Source: Pseudomonas mucoides
Lineage (GTDB): Bacteria > Pseudomonadota > Gammaproteobacteria > Pseudomonadales > Pseudomonadaceae
Assembly (NCBI RefSeq): GCF_015461845.1
Contig: NZ_JACOPW010000001.1
Span: 806,001-870,000 of the forward strand
Length of the DNA stretch: 64,000 nucleotides
Reading direction: 5' to 3'
The notes beneath the pieces are model-generated. The model was not told the DNA's origin, made no database searches, and saw only the letters and a program-made list of their open reading frames with translations. The first letter of the stretch is position 1. Each line of letters starts with the position of its first letter. Positions 18,111 to 28,070 of the stretch are shown piece by piece. The translations under genes were made by a program, and so were the position numbers.

Positions 18111-18416
18111 ATGATGACCAAAAAATTCACATCGCTGTTACTCGCTGGCTTGTTAGGCGTCGCCTCGGCAGCCACGTTTGCAGCGTCCAACGAAGGCACC
18201 CGCTCGACCGGCTCCCAGTCCGGGACCAGCAGCGGCTCGAACACGTCAACCGACCACACTCCCGGCACGCCGCCGGCCGGAAGTAACACGGACTCGGGCG
18301 GCGGCACCGGCACCGGGACTAATGGCGGCGCCAGTGGTTCGGGCTCCGGAGCAGGTGGCGGAACCGGGGCGGCGGGTGGCGGAACCGGAGGTGCCGGGGG
18401 TGGAACGGGCAGCTGA
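18111..18416 (+). CDS. Gly/Ser/Thr-rich secreted protein
   Basis: A 101-residue protein with a clear signal peptide (KKFTSLLLAGLLGVASAATFA, cut near residue 25). The mature part is low complexity, rich in Gly, Ser and Thr, and ends in repeated GGGTG units. It has no Cys or catalytic motif. ATG 18111 (with a second ATG next to it) follows GGAGACGAACC. A bidirectional terminator follows. Such proteins are usually small periplasmic or surface-exposed; no function is assigned. Confidence 0.7.
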   Translation: MMTKKFTSLLLAGLLGVASAATFAASNEGTRSTGSQSGTSSGSNTSTDHTPGTPPAGSNTDSGGGTGTGTNGGASGSGSGAGGGTGAAGGGTGGAGGGTGS

Positions 18417-18423
18417 ACGAATA

Positions 18424-18457
18424 AAAGCAGGCCATGAAGCGATTCATGGCCCGCTTT
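18424..18457. terminator. Bidirectional terminator between convergent genes
   Basis: A 15-bp stem with one mismatch (AAAGCAGGCCATGAA pairing with TTCATGGCCCGCTTT) and a GCGA loop lies between the Gly-rich gene and the DUF1254 gene. Confidence 0.85.
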
Positions 18458-18470
18458 CAATACCCGTCCA

Positions 18471-19877
18471 TTACATGCGTTTGACTGCGGGAGGGTTCCA
18501 CTTGCCGTTCAACGCCTCGGGTTTCGGGCCGTACAAGCGCATAGTCAAGTTGAACGCGCCTTTGGGAGCGGGCAGCCAATTGGCCTCCAGGTCCTTGCCG
18601 GGGCTTTCGTTCTGGAAGTAGATATCCAGAGAGCCATTGGCATTGGTCTTGAACGGCATCCAGCTACTGACCGCAAAACGGTTGAGTGAATTGCCCACCT
18701 GAAACCCTTCCGGATCGTACAAGGTGATCGACCAAAAGGCGTTCACCGGTGGCACTTGATCTTTATCGAAATGCAGCACGTACTTGTTGGCCCCGTCGAG
18801 CGGCTTGCCCTGGTCATCGCCCAGGTTCAGCGGATAAATCGCGTCCTCGGGCAAGTTCGCCCCCAACCCGACCTGTGCCACGATCGCGCGCTTAAGGTAG
18901 TAGTTGCCATAGACGCCCATGGTGTCGGTGTTCATCGACCAGCCATTGACCACCCGAGCAAGGGTTGCCACTTTCCACTTCATCAGCGTCTGCGCTTCAT
19001 CAGGCACCGTCTGCAGCGCAGCTTTCACGGCCGGGTCCAGCGCCTCAAAGCTGAACGATTTGCCCACTTCAATGCCGATGCGTTGCATCTGCGCCAGGAT
19101 CGGCTGGTCGGTGAGATGTGGCGGATGCAATTTGAGCAGCTCGGCTGCGTAGGCAAAATATTGTGCTGCCGACATCGTATCGACCTGAATCTTCGGCGGG
19201 GTTTTCATGTCCACCGCCGGGTCGATTTTTACCGTGACCGGTTCCACTTTTTTACCCAGCTGCGACAACGGCGTCACCGTGTAGCCCGCCTGAATGCTGT
19301 GCACCGCCGCGTAGTCCGCTTCGCCGTCGGTCTTGGTACGACCGATGATCCAGACGAAAGGCGTCGGCGCCGGCAAATGGCTCAATCCGGCCGGAACCGT
19401 TCCGGTCCAGCCCGGCGGGGTTACCAGAAACTGCCTGGCCTGCGTGCCGGTCGTGCGCCAACCGGGCGAGGCAAATACGTCGCTCCACATGTCGAGCATC
19501 GGCAACAGATAAAAACGCCCCGCCGTGTCCGGCGCGGAAATCACCAATGGCTCCTTGGTCAAGTCGAGCCAGGCGATGGAATACAACGTATCGAAATTCG
19601 AGCGCACGACCCCTTTGAAATCCGCGGGCGGGTACTGCGGCACGCTCACAAACATGTTCATCGGGCCTTTACCAAACGCTTTGCCGGGTTCGATATTGGT
19701 GAACTGTTTGCGGGTGATGTCCATGGTCAGCAGCGGATAAAAATACAGGTAGGCGTCGACGCCAATGGCGTGCGCTTCTTCGGGTGTGACTTTCGGTTGA
19801 GCCTGGCTGGCCAGTGGGAAAACGGCAGCAGCCGCGAGGGTTAGAGCAACGGCTGTCAATGCTTGAGTAATCAACAT
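18471..19877 (-). CDS. DUF1254/DUF1214 domain exported protein
   Basis: A 468-residue protein with a signal peptide (to about residue 26, ASQA). The N-terminal DUF1254 region (GVDAYLYFYPLLTMDITRKQ, NFDTLYSIAWLDL) and C-terminal DUF1214 region (FWSITLYDPEGFQ, SLDIYFQNESPG) are both complete. Proteins of this architecture are widespread in Proteobacteria, and their role is not established. It ends 13 bp from a bidirectional terminator and is a single transcription unit. Confidence 0.85.
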   Translation of the reverse strand: MLITQALTAVALTLAAAAVFPLASQAQPKVTPEEAHAIGVDAYLYFYPLLTMDITRKQFTNIEPGKAFGKGPMNMFVSVPQYPPADFKGVVRSNFDTLYSIAWLDLTKEPLVISAPDTAGRFYLLPMLDMWSDVFASPGWRTTGTQARQFLVTPPGWTGTVPAGLSHLPAPTPFVWIIGRTKTDGEADYAAVHSIQAGYTVTPLSQLGKKVEPVTVKIDPAVDMKTPPKIQVDTMSAAQYFAYAAELLKLHPPHLTDQPILAQMQRIGIEVGKSFSFEALDPAVKAALQTVPDEAQTLMKWKVATLARVVNGWSMNTDTMGVYGNYYLKRAIVAQVGLGANLPEDAIYPLNLGDDQGKPLDGANKYVLHFDKDQVPPVNAFWSITLYDPEGFQVGNSLNRFAVSSWMPFKTNANGSLDIYFQNESPGKDLEANWLPAPKGAFNLTMRLYGPKPEALNGKWNPPAVKRM

Positions 19878-20018
19878 TTAGGCGATCGTCCGTGCGTTGG
19901 GGAGCGCTGCCGGGTTCGGCAGGGCTTACGGAACTCTAGACGATCGATTCAGCCAGAATTGACAGGCGGACGGCCGGTTGTCGGGGTGTTGCAAGACTGA
20001 AACAACAAGGCGGGCGAC

Positions 20019-21590
20019 TCAACGATCCGAGCGCAGCAGCGCCTCCAAGCCCCCTTCCAACGACAACACGCAGGACCGGTTACGCCCCGAATGCTTGGCC
20101 TGATACAACGCGGCATCGGCGCGTTCGATGAACACCTCAATGCTGTCGCGCCCGGTCGGTATAAATGCGTAACAGCCCAGACTGACCGTCACATAGCCCG
20201 TGGGCGAACCACTGTGGGTGATGTTCTTGTCCATGACGCTGCGGCGGATTTGCTCGGCAATCGCCAACGCGCCATGGATATCGGTGTTGGGCAGCAACAC
20301 GGCGAACTCTTCACCGCCATAACGCACCGCCAGATCGGCCTTGCGATGGCAGCAACTCTTCAACGCTCGCGCCACCTCGGCCAGGCAATGGTCGCCGGCG
20401 ACATGGCCGTAGGTGTCGTTGTAGCGTTTGAAGAAATCGATATCGAGCATGACCAGGCCCAATGAACTCAACTGCCGGGCCCCGCGCGCGAACTCGATGT
20501 CCAGTGCCCTTTCAAACAACCGACGATTGGCCAGGCCGGTCAGGCTATCGTGAGTGGCAATCAGCTCCAGCGCTTCTTGCGCCTTGCGTAAATCAGCCTC
20601 GATCCGCTCACTGTCGCGCACCTGATGGATGAACACCCAGCCAAACAGCCCAACCCCCAGGATCACCAGTGCCACGATGACGCTGGATTGAAACGCCGTG
20701 TCGTACCAGCCCTTGAGCACCGCGTCCCGTGAGGACGCTGCGGAAACCACCAGCGGATAACCTTCCAGTTGACGATAGCCGTACAGACGGACGATGCCGT
20801 CCACGATCGAACTGATCATTGCGTTGCCGGCCGGTGCGTTCGGCAGCAGCGTCTGAAAGATGTCGCCCTTGGCCAATGACGTGTTGATCAGCGACTCCAC
20901 AAACGGCCGTCGCGCCAACAGTGTTCCGTCGGTCAGGGCCAAAAACATCGAACCCTTGTCATCGATGCTGAAGCTTTTGAAGAATTGATCGAAGTACGCC
21001 ATCTTGATGCCGGCCAGCAATACGCCCTGAAACTTGCCGCTCTTGTCATTGACGCGCTTGGACACTGGAATGATCCACTCGCCATTCTGCCGACTGCGGA
21101 TGGCCGGTCCGATGTGCACGACCGACGACACGTTTTGCTGGTGAAACTTGAAGTATTCACGATCGGCAACCCCCGCGCCCCGGGGCAGATCCTCGAACGA
21201 CGTCACCACCCACTGCCCCTGCTTGTCGAACAGGAAAATCCCGTGCAACTGGTCCAGCGTCAGCACCCTGCGGGCAAAGGTTTTCTGCAAACGCGCCCGT
21301 TGTGCAGTGCCATAACCGTCGGTTTGAATCCAGTCCACCAGGCTGGTCAGCACCAGGTCGGCTTTCATGAAGGTGTCTTCAGCCTGCTGCGCCATGGCCC
21401 GGGTCAGGTTCGACGACGCCACTTGCGCCTCGTCCAGATCGTGGCGGCGCGACTGCTCCAGTTGCAGGTACAACAAAGCACAGAGGCACAGGCACACCGT
21501 CGCGATGAACAGCACCGAAGCTGTCAGCAGCGGTAATCGTTTCAACGTGCCGCCGGGGGCGTGATGCGGGTCGTGAAGGGGAATAGGCAA
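20019..21590 (-). CDS. Membrane diguanylate cyclase with periplasmic sensor domain
   Basis: A 523-residue protein. TM1 lies at about residues 18-40, followed by a large periplasmic Cache-like domain (EDTFMKADLVLTSLVDWIQ, then FLFDKQGQWVVTS, IPVSKR). TM2 (VIVALVILGVGLFGWVF) leads to a C-terminal GGDEF domain with active site RYGGEEF and the inhibitory I-site RKAD just before it. It should make c-di-GMP in response to a periplasmic ligand. TTG at 21590 is chosen because AGGA lies 6 bp upstream and the protein then begins shortly before TM1; a longer ATG frame lacks support. Confidence 0.9.
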   Translation of the reverse strand: MPIPLHDPHHAPGGTLKRLPLLTASVLFIATVCLCLCALLYLQLEQSRRHDLDEAQVASSNLTRAMAQQAEDTFMKADLVLTSLVDWIQTDGYGTAQRARLQKTFARRVLTLDQLHGIFLFDKQGQWVVTSFEDLPRGAGVADREYFKFHQQNVSSVVHIGPAIRSRQNGEWIIPVSKRVNDKSGKFQGVLLAGIKMAYFDQFFKSFSIDDKGSMFLALTDGTLLARRPFVESLINTSLAKGDIFQTLLPNAPAGNAMISSIVDGIVRLYGYRQLEGYPLVVSAASSRDAVLKGWYDTAFQSSVIVALVILGVGLFGWVFIHQVRDSERIEADLRKAQEALELIATHDSLTGLANRRLFERALDIEFARGARQLSSLGLVMLDIDFFKRYNDTYGHVAGDHCLAEVARALKSCCHRKADLAVRYGGEEFAVLLPNTDIHGALAIAEQIRRSVMDKNITHSGSPTGYVTVSLGCYAFIPTGRDSIEVFIERADAALYQAKHSGRNRSCVLSLEGGLEALLRSDR

Positions 21591-21898
21591 AGCTCGTCCT
21601 GTAAGGGTAAGGCGTGGGCGAAGGCCCAAAACCCTTATTTTTTGTGAGCTTAGTCTACGCCGTGGTGAGGGGCAATTGTCCTTTGGACAGACGCCGCATC
21701 GCACTGTCCAATTGTGCACGAGCACTTTGGGCATCGCCCAGGTTGCAACGCGGGCTGGTGGAGTTTTTGCGGGGAGAATTGACGGTCCTGTCGGCCTGAA
21801 AAGAATTGTCACGCTTGTATGGCTGGCATGACCCAAGGCAAGGCCCGGATGGCGCTGGAGGAGCTACGATTACTCTTACATCATGACAAGGAATCGAA
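21591..21898. other. Intergenic region between divergent genes
   Basis: About 308 bp between the diguanylate cyclase and the 21899 gene. I see no certain gene. A minus-strand stretch near 21660-21780 has mild coding character (QSARAQLDSAMRRLSKGQ) but no start or family and may be decayed sequence. Promoters of both flanking genes must lie here. Confidence 0.35.
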
Positions 21899-22366
21899 AT
21901 GAGTAAGGCAGACGAGCTCGCCACGAAGTTGAAACAAACCGGGTCTACCCGTGCCGATCAGGCGATCGACAGCTGGCCGAGCCAGGTTTATGACCTGTAT
22001 CGCCAGATCGAGGTTTGGTTGCATCCGCTGACCGAGGTGGGTTTGGTCCTGCGGCGTAACCCCACTCATGTCATCGAGAGCCGTCAGGACGGGGAAACGT
22101 TCGACTATGCCATCGACCAACTGGTAATCGAAGGTAATCGCCACACCCTGACGTTCGACCCGGTCGCCCGCTTCACCACGGATGGCGAGGGGCGCATCGA
22201 GATTCACTCCAAAGGTAAAGAACTCGCCCTGTTGCGCACAGTGGATGAGCACGGCGAGACGCATTGGTGGCTGCAGACGATTGAGCAGTCCGGTGAACAA
22301 GCCGATGCGGTGGCATTAACAGAACACATCTTGCTGACGGCAGTGCAAGACGGCCTGGAACTCTAG
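21899..22366 (+). CDS. Hypothetical cytoplasmic protein, 155 aa
   Basis: A soluble protein, without signal or membrane segment, rich in polar residues, with an N-terminal helix (SKADELATKLKQTG) and a predicted beta-rich core (HVIESRQDGETFDYAIDQLV). ATG follows AAGGAATCGA. I do not recognise the family. Regular codon use and the good ribosome-binding site make a real gene likely. It is a single-gene unit converging on the L,D-transpeptidase. Confidence 0.65.
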   Translation: MSKADELATKLKQTGSTRADQAIDSWPSQVYDLYRQIEVWLHPLTEVGLVLRRNPTHVIESRQDGETFDYAIDQLVIEGNRHTLTFDPVARFTTDGEGRIEIHSKGKELALLRTVDEHGETHWWLQTIEQSGEQADAVALTEHILLTAVQDGLEL

Positions 22367-22407
22367 ACCCGCGCGACATAAGGGGTCCAAGCCTAACATC
22401 CCTCTTC

Positions 22408-24159
22408 TTATTGCACACCCGGCCCCGACGCCACCACCGAACCCGCCGCCGCACGCAAATCCAGCGCCGGCACTGGCGCCGGCCGGTTCAGTGCCTGCAA
22501 CACCGGCGCGTCATAACCATACACATCAGGCTTGAACGCCACTCGCCCGTCACTCTCCAGGTCCACCGTCCAGTACGCCAGCAACACCGGCACTTTCACG
22601 GGAAGCCGGATGTTCTCGGTCTTGCCGTTGGCCAATTGTTTTTGAATGCCGGCGCTGTTCCATTTCACCGGGTCGTTGAACAGCAGCTCCACCAGTTGCA
22701 GCGGGTTTTCGACCCGAATGCAGCCCGAGCTGGTTGCGCGGACAGTCTTGGCAAACAACTCGCGATGCGGCGTGTCGTGGAGGTAAATCGCATAGTCGTT
22801 GGGGAAGCGGATCACGACCTGGCCCAGCGAGCTATCAGGCCCGGCATCCTGACGCAGGGTCAGTCCGCGTGCATTGCTCCAGTCAACGGTCGACGGATCG
22901 AGCACATTGCCTGCTCGATCCAGTACGCGTATCCGGTTGCTGGCCAGGTAACCTGGATTGGCCTGAATTTTTGGTATCACGTCTTCCTTGAGGATCGTCG
23001 GCGGTACCGTCCAGGTCGGGTTAAAGGTGATGTAGGTAATCTGCGCCTGAAAAATCGGGGTATTGCGCGCCGTTTTACCCACCTGCACCCGGGATCGCCA
23101 GATCGGTCGGCCATCGCGGTACATCGCCACCTTGTAGCCGGCGATATCGACGATAACGAACGTGCCCTGCAGTTTATAAAGCAGCCAGCGCGCCCGCTCC
23201 ATGTTCACCCGCACCTGGTCGATGCGCGCCTCAACCGGCACATTCAATGCCGCCAGGGTGGTCGCCCCCGCCATACCATCCGCGCCAAGGTACTGTTCGG
23301 TTTGATACTTCTTCACCGCCGCGGTGACGGCGCCGTCGTACTTCGTACCGCGGATCAATCGTGGGTCGAGAAAACCTGCCGCGACCATCCTCGCGCGCAA
23401 CTGTGCGACAGCAGGCTCGTCCATGCCGGGTTTGAGCGAATGGTCCACCACCACTTTCGGCCAGCCACCCCGATCCCGAATACCGCGCAGTTGCGCCAAC
23501 GCCTGACGCAAACTGACGTACACCGCCTCTTGTGGCGGTGCCTGGGCGAAAGCACTCGCCACGTCGTGATTATCGAGCGCAGCGAAGAAGGCGTTAATGT
23601 CGTTACGGGGATCGACGCCGTTCGAATCAAAATTCCAGTGATTGTCCAGCCGTGAAGGGTCGACCTTGCCGCGCCGTAATTGCAGCAGCGCGGTAATAAA
23701 AGTGTGGGTGGTGGCGATATCAAACGCTGCGCGCTGCTCAGTCGAGGCAGTCAGGGTTTGCACCGAGGGTTGAGTCCGGACAATTTCATCCACATGAAAA
23801 TCCGCCGGGTTCAAACCGTCGGCCTGGAGGTTGTTCAAACTTTTGATCAACTGTGCGACATCGCTATCGTTGGTCCACGCCGCGCGATAGGCACGATGGG
23901 TATAAAAATCCATGACCAGACGACTGACATCCAGCCGCCGATAGCGCTTTGAAGTGAGCAAGGGCGGGAATGCGGTTTTCAATGGCGCAAGCGACGCCTG
24001 AATCGTTTGAGCGACGTTGTCGTCCGCTGCGGCGTCCATCACGGTGTTCGGTTCAGTTACCGACTCAATCGGCGAAGTTTCGGCGACTGCTGCACCGCTG
24101 ATCAGAAAGCCCATAAAAAATACGCGGCTTATGACGAATAACCTTGTTAATTGCACCAT
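22408..24159 (-). CDS. L,D-transpeptidase, YcbB/LdtD type
   Basis: A 583-residue periplasmic enzyme that makes 3-3 cross-links in peptidoglycan. The order is: signal peptide (GFLISGAAVAE), an N-terminal scaffold domain, a peptidoglycan-binding domain (DGAVTAAVKKYQTEQYLGAD) and the YkuD catalytic domain with HDTPHRELF and the nucleophile Cys in TSSGCIRVENP. AAGGA lies 6 bp before ATG. The size and order match E. coli YcbB (615 residues). It is divergent from a second L,D-transpeptidase-like gene 81 bp away. Confidence 0.9.
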   Translation of the reverse strand: MVQLTRLFVISRVFFMGFLISGAAVAETSPIESVTEPNTVMDAAADDNVAQTIQASLAPLKTAFPPLLTSKRYRRLDVSRLVMDFYTHRAYRAAWTNDSDVAQLIKSLNNLQADGLNPADFHVDEIVRTQPSVQTLTASTEQRAAFDIATTHTFITALLQLRRGKVDPSRLDNHWNFDSNGVDPRNDINAFFAALDNHDVASAFAQAPPQEAVYVSLRQALAQLRGIRDRGGWPKVVVDHSLKPGMDEPAVAQLRARMVAAGFLDPRLIRGTKYDGAVTAAVKKYQTEQYLGADGMAGATTLAALNVPVEARIDQVRVNMERARWLLYKLQGTFVIVDIAGYKVAMYRDGRPIWRSRVQVGKTARNTPIFQAQITYITFNPTWTVPPTILKEDVIPKIQANPGYLASNRIRVLDRAGNVLDPSTVDWSNARGLTLRQDAGPDSSLGQVVIRFPNDYAIYLHDTPHRELFAKTVRATSSGCIRVENPLQLVELLFNDPVKWNSAGIQKQLANGKTENIRLPVKVPVLLAYWTVDLESDGRVAFKPDVYGYDAPVLQALNRPAPVPALDLRAAAGSVVASGPGVQ

Positions 24160-24240
24160 GGATAATCCTTAATCTCCCGCATTCACTCGCTAGCTTCCCA
24201 CGCACTGCTAGACTCGAACTTAACATGATGAGACATCTAT

Positions 24241-24945
24241 ATGGCGCTACTACGTTTTGGCCTTCCATTGGCGGCCCTGCTACTGACTGCAATGTCCGTA
24301 CCATCAGCCTACGCCGATTCGCTGGCCGCCGCCCTCGTCAAAGCAGCGCCGGGTGCCGACGCAAAAGTCATTAACCTGGCCGTCCGCGCCTCACAATGCA
24401 GCATCGCTCAAGGCGCAGCCCCTGTCCAAAGGCTTGCGATCATCGACTATTCCCTGCCCTCCACCGAACAACGGTTATGGGTGTTTGACCTTAAAAAACG
24501 CAAGCTGCTGTTCCATGAACTGGTGGCCCACGGTCGAAACAGCGGCGAGAACATGGCCGTCAACTTCTCCAATCAAAACGAAAGCTTCGCCACCAGTCTC
24601 GGCTTGTACCGGACACAGTCAAGTTATGTCGGGCAAAACGGTTACTCGTTGCGCATGGAAGGCCTGGAACCCGGTTTCAACGACAACGCCTTTGACCGTG
24701 CGATCGTGATTCACGGCGCGCCCTATGTGAATCCAATGCTGGCCCGGGTCAATGGCCGGATTGGCCGAAGCCTCGGCTGCCCGGCAGTCAGGCCGGCGAT
24801 TGCGCATCGGCTGATTGATTCGATGAAAGATGGGCAGCTGTTGTTCTCTTACTATCCGGATCAGCGCTGGTTGAAAACCTCTTCGTATATCAACTGCGGC
24901 AGTGGCACGGTCGCGTCGGCGTCAAAATCCACCCTCCGCAAGTAA
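24241..24945 (+). CDS. L,D-transpeptidase catalytic-domain family protein
   Basis: A 234-residue exported protein: signal peptide to about residue 22 (PSAYA), then a YkuD-like domain with IIDYSLPSTEQRLWVFDL, HGRNSGENM, VIHGAPYV and the Cys motif GRSLGCPAVRP. This is the shorter, DUF-type murein L,D-transpeptidase subfamily, whose exact reaction is less studied than that of YcbB. The gene is divergent from the YcbB-type gene, so both may share a control region at 24160-24240. Confidence 0.85.
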   Translation: MALLRFGLPLAALLLTAMSVPSAYADSLAAALVKAAPGADAKVINLAVRASQCSIAQGAAPVQRLAIIDYSLPSTEQRLWVFDLKKRKLLFHELVAHGRNSGENMAVNFSNQNESFATSLGLYRTQSSYVGQNGYSLRMEGLEPGFNDNAFDRAIVIHGAPYVNPMLARVNGRIGRSLGCPAVRPAIAHRLIDSMKDGQLLFSYYPDQRWLKTSSYINCGSGTVASASKSTLRK

Positions 24946-24957
24946 ACACCGCGTGAA

Positions 24958-24986
24958 CCTGTCAAAACTGTAATCCCCTCCTCAGT
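24958..24986 (+). promoter_or_regulatory. Copper-type regulator box upstream of copA
   Basis: The 29-bp element CCTG-N-CAAA-NN-TGTAATC-N6-TCAG ends 65 bp before the copA ATG, with TTAG 20 bp further on (25007). The same element, with the same two distances, lies upstream of the cupredoxin gene at the right end of the window. CopR, the copper-responsive regulator of pseudomonads, is the likely binder (inferred). Confidence 0.75.
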
Positions 24987-25051
24987 CTTCTGAAAGGCAG
25001 CCCTCGTTAGTCTCGCCGTCAACTCCACGTTGACGGTCCGGGAACAACGGC

Positions 25052-26758
25052 ATGCATTCCAACACCTCAAGACGCACTTTCGTGAAGGGCCTGGCCGCCG
25101 GCGGCTTGCTCGGCGGTCTCGGCTTATGGCGTGCGCCAGTCTGGGCCGTCTCCAGCCCCGGTGAACCTCAGGTCCTGGCGGGCAACGATTTCGACCTGTT
25201 GATCGGCGAAACCCCGGTTAATATCACCGGCAGCCCACGCACCGCCATGACCATCAACGGCGGCATCCCCGGCCCCCTGCTGCGCTGGCGTGAAGGTGAC
25301 ACCGTCACACTGCGGGTGAGGAACCAGCTCAAGGACGACACCTCCATCCATTGGCACGGCATTTTGCTGCCGGCGAACATGGACGGCGTGCCGGGATTGA
25401 GCTTCCACGGGATCGAGCCCGGTGGAATGTACGTCTATCAATTCAAGGTCCGGCAAAACGGTACTTACTGGTACCACAGCCATTCGGGCCTTCAGGAACA
25501 GTCCGGTGTTTACGGCCCGCTGGTGATCGACGCCAAAGAACCGGAGCCTTTCCAGTACGACCGCGATTACGTGGTGATGCTGACCGACTGGTCCGACGAA
25601 GACGCGGCCGGCCTGATGAAGACGCTGAAAAAACAGTCCGATTACTACAACTACAACAAACTCACCGTGGGTGACTTCATCCACGACGTCGGCGAAAAAG
25701 GTTGGGGCGAGACGGTCGCGGATCGAAAGATGTGGGCCGAGATGAAGATGAACCCCACCGATCTCGCCGACGTCAGTGGCGCCACTTACACCTTTTTGAT
25801 GAATGGCCAGGCGCCGGACAGGAACTGGACCGGCGTATTCCGGCCCGGCGAGAAGCTGCGCCTGCGCTTCATCAACGGCTCGGCCATGACGTATTTCGAC
25901 GTGCGCATTCCCGGCCTGAAAATGACCGTGGTCGCGGCGGATGGACTGCACGTCAAACCGGTGAGCGTCGACGAGTTTCGGATCGCTGTGGCGGAGACGT
26001 TTGATGTGATTGTCGAGCCGACGCAAGAGGCCTACACCCTCTTCGCCCAATCAATGGATCGCACCGGCTACGCCCGTGGCACGCTGACTTCGAAGGCGGG
26101 TTTATCCGCGCCGATCCCTGCGCTGGACCCTCGCCCGCGTGTAACCATGGATGACATGGGCATGGGCGGGATGGACCACGGCAGCATGGGCGATATGGCG
26201 GGCATGGATCACGGCGGCATGGCCATGCCGGGCATGCAATCTCATCCGGACACGGAAAAAGACAACTCGCTGGTGGACATGCAGGCCATGACCACCTCGC
26301 CAAAACTCGACGATCCGGGCTTGGGCCTGCGCAACAATGGGCGCCGGGTGCTCACCTATTCCGACCTGCGCAGTACCTTCGAAGACCCCGATGGCCGAGA
26401 GCCCGGTCGTACCCTCGAACTGCACCTGACCGGCCACATGGAGAAGTTCGCGTGGTCGTTCAACGGCGTGAAATTTTCCGACGCCGAACCGCTGCGCCTC
26501 AAGTATGGCGAGCGGGTCCGCGTGGTGCTGGTCAACGACACGATGATGACTCACCCCATCCATCTGCACGGTATGTGGAGCGACCTCGAAGACGAAAACG
26601 GCCAGTTCATGGTGCGCAAACACACGATCGACATGCCACCCGGCTCTCGACGCAGCTACCGGGTGACGGCCGATGCGCTCGGCCGCTGGGCCTATCACTG
26701 CCATCTCCTGTACCACATGGAAATGGGCATGTTCCGTGAAGTTCGCGTGGAAGAATGA
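25052..26758 (+). CDS. copA: Copper resistance multicopper oxidase CopA
   Basis: A 568-residue periplasmic oxidase, exported folded by Tat ([13 protein letters not shown] near the N-terminus). It oxidises Cu(I) and binds several copper ions. All copper sites are visible: [20 protein letters not shown] and [13 protein letters not shown] Met/His-rich segment ([14 protein letters not shown] and repeats, about residues 366-395) is typical of CopA/PcoA. It is the first gene of copABCD. The copB start overlaps or closely follows its stop. Confidence 0.95.
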   Translation: MHSNTSRRTFVKGLAAGGLLGGLGLWRAPVWAVSSPGEPQVLAGNDFDLLIGETPVNITGSPRTAMTINGGIPGPLLRWREGDTVTLRVRNQLKDDTSIHWHGILLPANMDGVPGLSFHGIEPGGMYVYQFKVRQNGTYWYHSHSGLQEQSGVYGPLVIDAKEPEPFQYDRDYVVMLTDWSDEDAAGLMKTLKKQSDYYNYNKLTVGDFIHDVGEKGWGETVADRKMWAEMKMNPTDLADVSGATYTFLMNGQAPDRNWTGVFRPGEKLRLRFINGSAMTYFDVRIPGLKMTVVAADGLHVKPVSVDEFRIAVAETFDVIVEPTQEAYTLFAQSMDRTGYARGTLTSKAGLSAPIPALDPRPRVTMDDMGMGGMDHGSMGDMAGMDHGGMAMPGMQSHPDTEKDNSLVDMQAMTTSPKLDDPGLGLRNNGRRVLTYSDLRSTFEDPDGREPGRTLELHLTGHMEKFAWSFNGVKFSDAEPLRLKYGERVRVVLVNDTMMTHPIHLHGMWSDLEDENGQFMVRKHTIDMPPGSRRSYRVTADALGRWAYHCHLLYHMEMGMFREVRVEE

Positions 26759-26769
26759 GGCGCTACTCC

Positions 26770-27657
26770 ATGACCCGACTTACCCCGATTTCCTTGGCAT
26801 TCATAACGGTGAGCCTGACACTCTCTTCGGCCATGGCCGCCACCCACGACATGCAGGGCATGGACCACAGCCAGATGACCGGCATGGACCCCGGCCAGAT
26901 GCAAAGCATGGACGAATTCCAGATGCAGCCCGCCGCACCGACCGAAAGTCGCACGCCGATCGCGGCGCTGACCGATGCCGATCGCGCTGCCGTATTCGCC
27001 AGCCCCGGCGGGCACAAGGTGCATGACTCTGCGCTCAATTATTACTTTCTCGCCGACAAACTCGAATGGCAGGACGCTGATGACGGCAGCGCGCTCGCCT
27101 GGGATCTGTCCGGCTGGGTCGGCGGCGACATCGATCGCCTGTGGCTGCGCTCCGAAGGCGAGCGCAGCAATGGCAAGACCGAGGACGCCGAAGTCCAGGC
27201 CTTGTGGGGCCATGCGATTTCCCCTTGGTGGGACGTGGTCAGCGGCGTGCGCCAGGACTTCAAACCCGGCGCCCCACAAACCTGGGCGGCCTTCGGCGTG
27301 CAAGGCATGGCGCTGTATAACTTCGAAGCCAAAGCCACCGCATTCATCGGCGAAGCCGGGCAAACCGCCGCCCGACTGGAAGGCGACTACGACATTCTGC
27401 TGACCAACCGGCTCATCCTGCAGCCGACCGCCGAACTGAACGTCTACGGCAAAAACGACCCGCAACGGGGGATCGGCTCAGGCCTGTCCAACACCGAAGC
27501 CGGCCTGCGCCTGCGCTATGAAATCCGCCGGGAGGTCGCGCCATACGTTGGCGTGACCTGGAACCGCACCTACGGCAAAACCACCGACTACGCCAGCGAC
27601 GAAGGTGAGGATCGCAGTGAAGCACGTCTGGTCCTCGGGGTTCGGCTGTGGTTTTAA
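26770..27657 (+). CDS. copB: Copper resistance protein CopB, outer membrane
   Basis: A 295-residue protein with signal peptide ([15 protein letters not shown]) and a short Met-rich segment ([17 protein letters not shown]), then a beta-barrel of the CopB family ([26 protein letters not shown], ending LVLGVRLWF with a terminal aromatic). It is thought to bind or move copper at the outer membrane. ATG at 26770 has GAGG 9 bp upstream; an ATG at 26755 overlapping the copA stop is possible but lacks a good site. Confidence 0.93.
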   Translation: MTRLTPISLAFITVSLTLSSAMAATHDMQGMDHSQMTGMDPGQMQSMDEFQMQPAAPTESRTPIAALTDADRAAVFASPGGHKVHDSALNYYFLADKLEWQDADDGSALAWDLSGWVGGDIDRLWLRSEGERSNGKTEDAEVQALWGHAISPWWDVVSGVRQDFKPGAPQTWAAFGVQGMALYNFEAKATAFIGEAGQTAARLEGDYDILLTNRLILQPTAELNVYGKNDPQRGIGSGLSNTEAGLRLRYEIRREVAPYVGVTWNRTYGKTTDYASDEGEDRSEARLVLGVRLWF

Positions 27658-27695
27658 ACCTCTTCACCCAAAACAACACTTTAATGAGGTCTTGC

Positions 27696-28067
27696 ATGCG
27701 CACCATCAACATCACCGCTATCGCCGTCGGATTGCTGATGAGCACACTCGCTCAAGCGCACCCGAAACTGCTCTCCTCCGTCCCGACTGAGGGTGCGGAG
27801 GGCGCGTCACCGAACACCATCGAACTGCACTTCTCGGAAAACCTCATGACCCAGTTCTCTGGCGCAAAACTGGTGATGACCGAAATGCCCGGCATGGCCC
27901 ACTCGCCCATGCCGATGAAGGCCAAAGTCAGCGGGGGCAGCGACCCGAAAACCATGGTCATCACACCACTCTCGCCACTGCCCGCCGGCACCTACAAAGT
28001 GGATTGGCGCGCAGTGTCATCGGACACCCACCCGATTACCGGCAATGTCACGTTCAAAGTGAAGTGA
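27696..28067 (+). CDS. copC: Periplasmic copper-binding protein CopC
   Basis: A 123-residue cupredoxin-like protein. The signal peptide ends at AQA|HPKL, so the mature protein starts with the copper-ligand His as in CopC. Family features are SSVPTEGAEG, IELHFSENL, a Met-rich loop (MPGMAHSPMPM) and the C-terminal VSSDTHPITGNVTF with the second His set. GAGG precedes the ATG at 27696. It hands copper to CopD or CopA. Confidence 0.93.
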   Translation: MRTINITAIAVGLLMSTLAQAHPKLLSSVPTEGAEGASPNTIELHFSENLMTQFSGAKLVMTEMPGMAHSPMPMKAKVSGGSDPKTMVITPLSPLPAGTYKVDWRAVSSDTHPITGNVTFKVK

Positions 28068-28070
28068 TCG

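Noticed and set aside
21591..21836. Longer N-terminus of the diguanylate cyclase starting at 21836
   Set aside because: The extra 82 residues are low-quality, and a TTG with AGGA at good spacing gives a normal start just before the first membrane helix.
22411..23655. 414-codon plus-strand frame opposite the YcbB-type gene
   Set aside because: Antisense of a gene with a complete catalytic motif; no start signal or recognisable domain.
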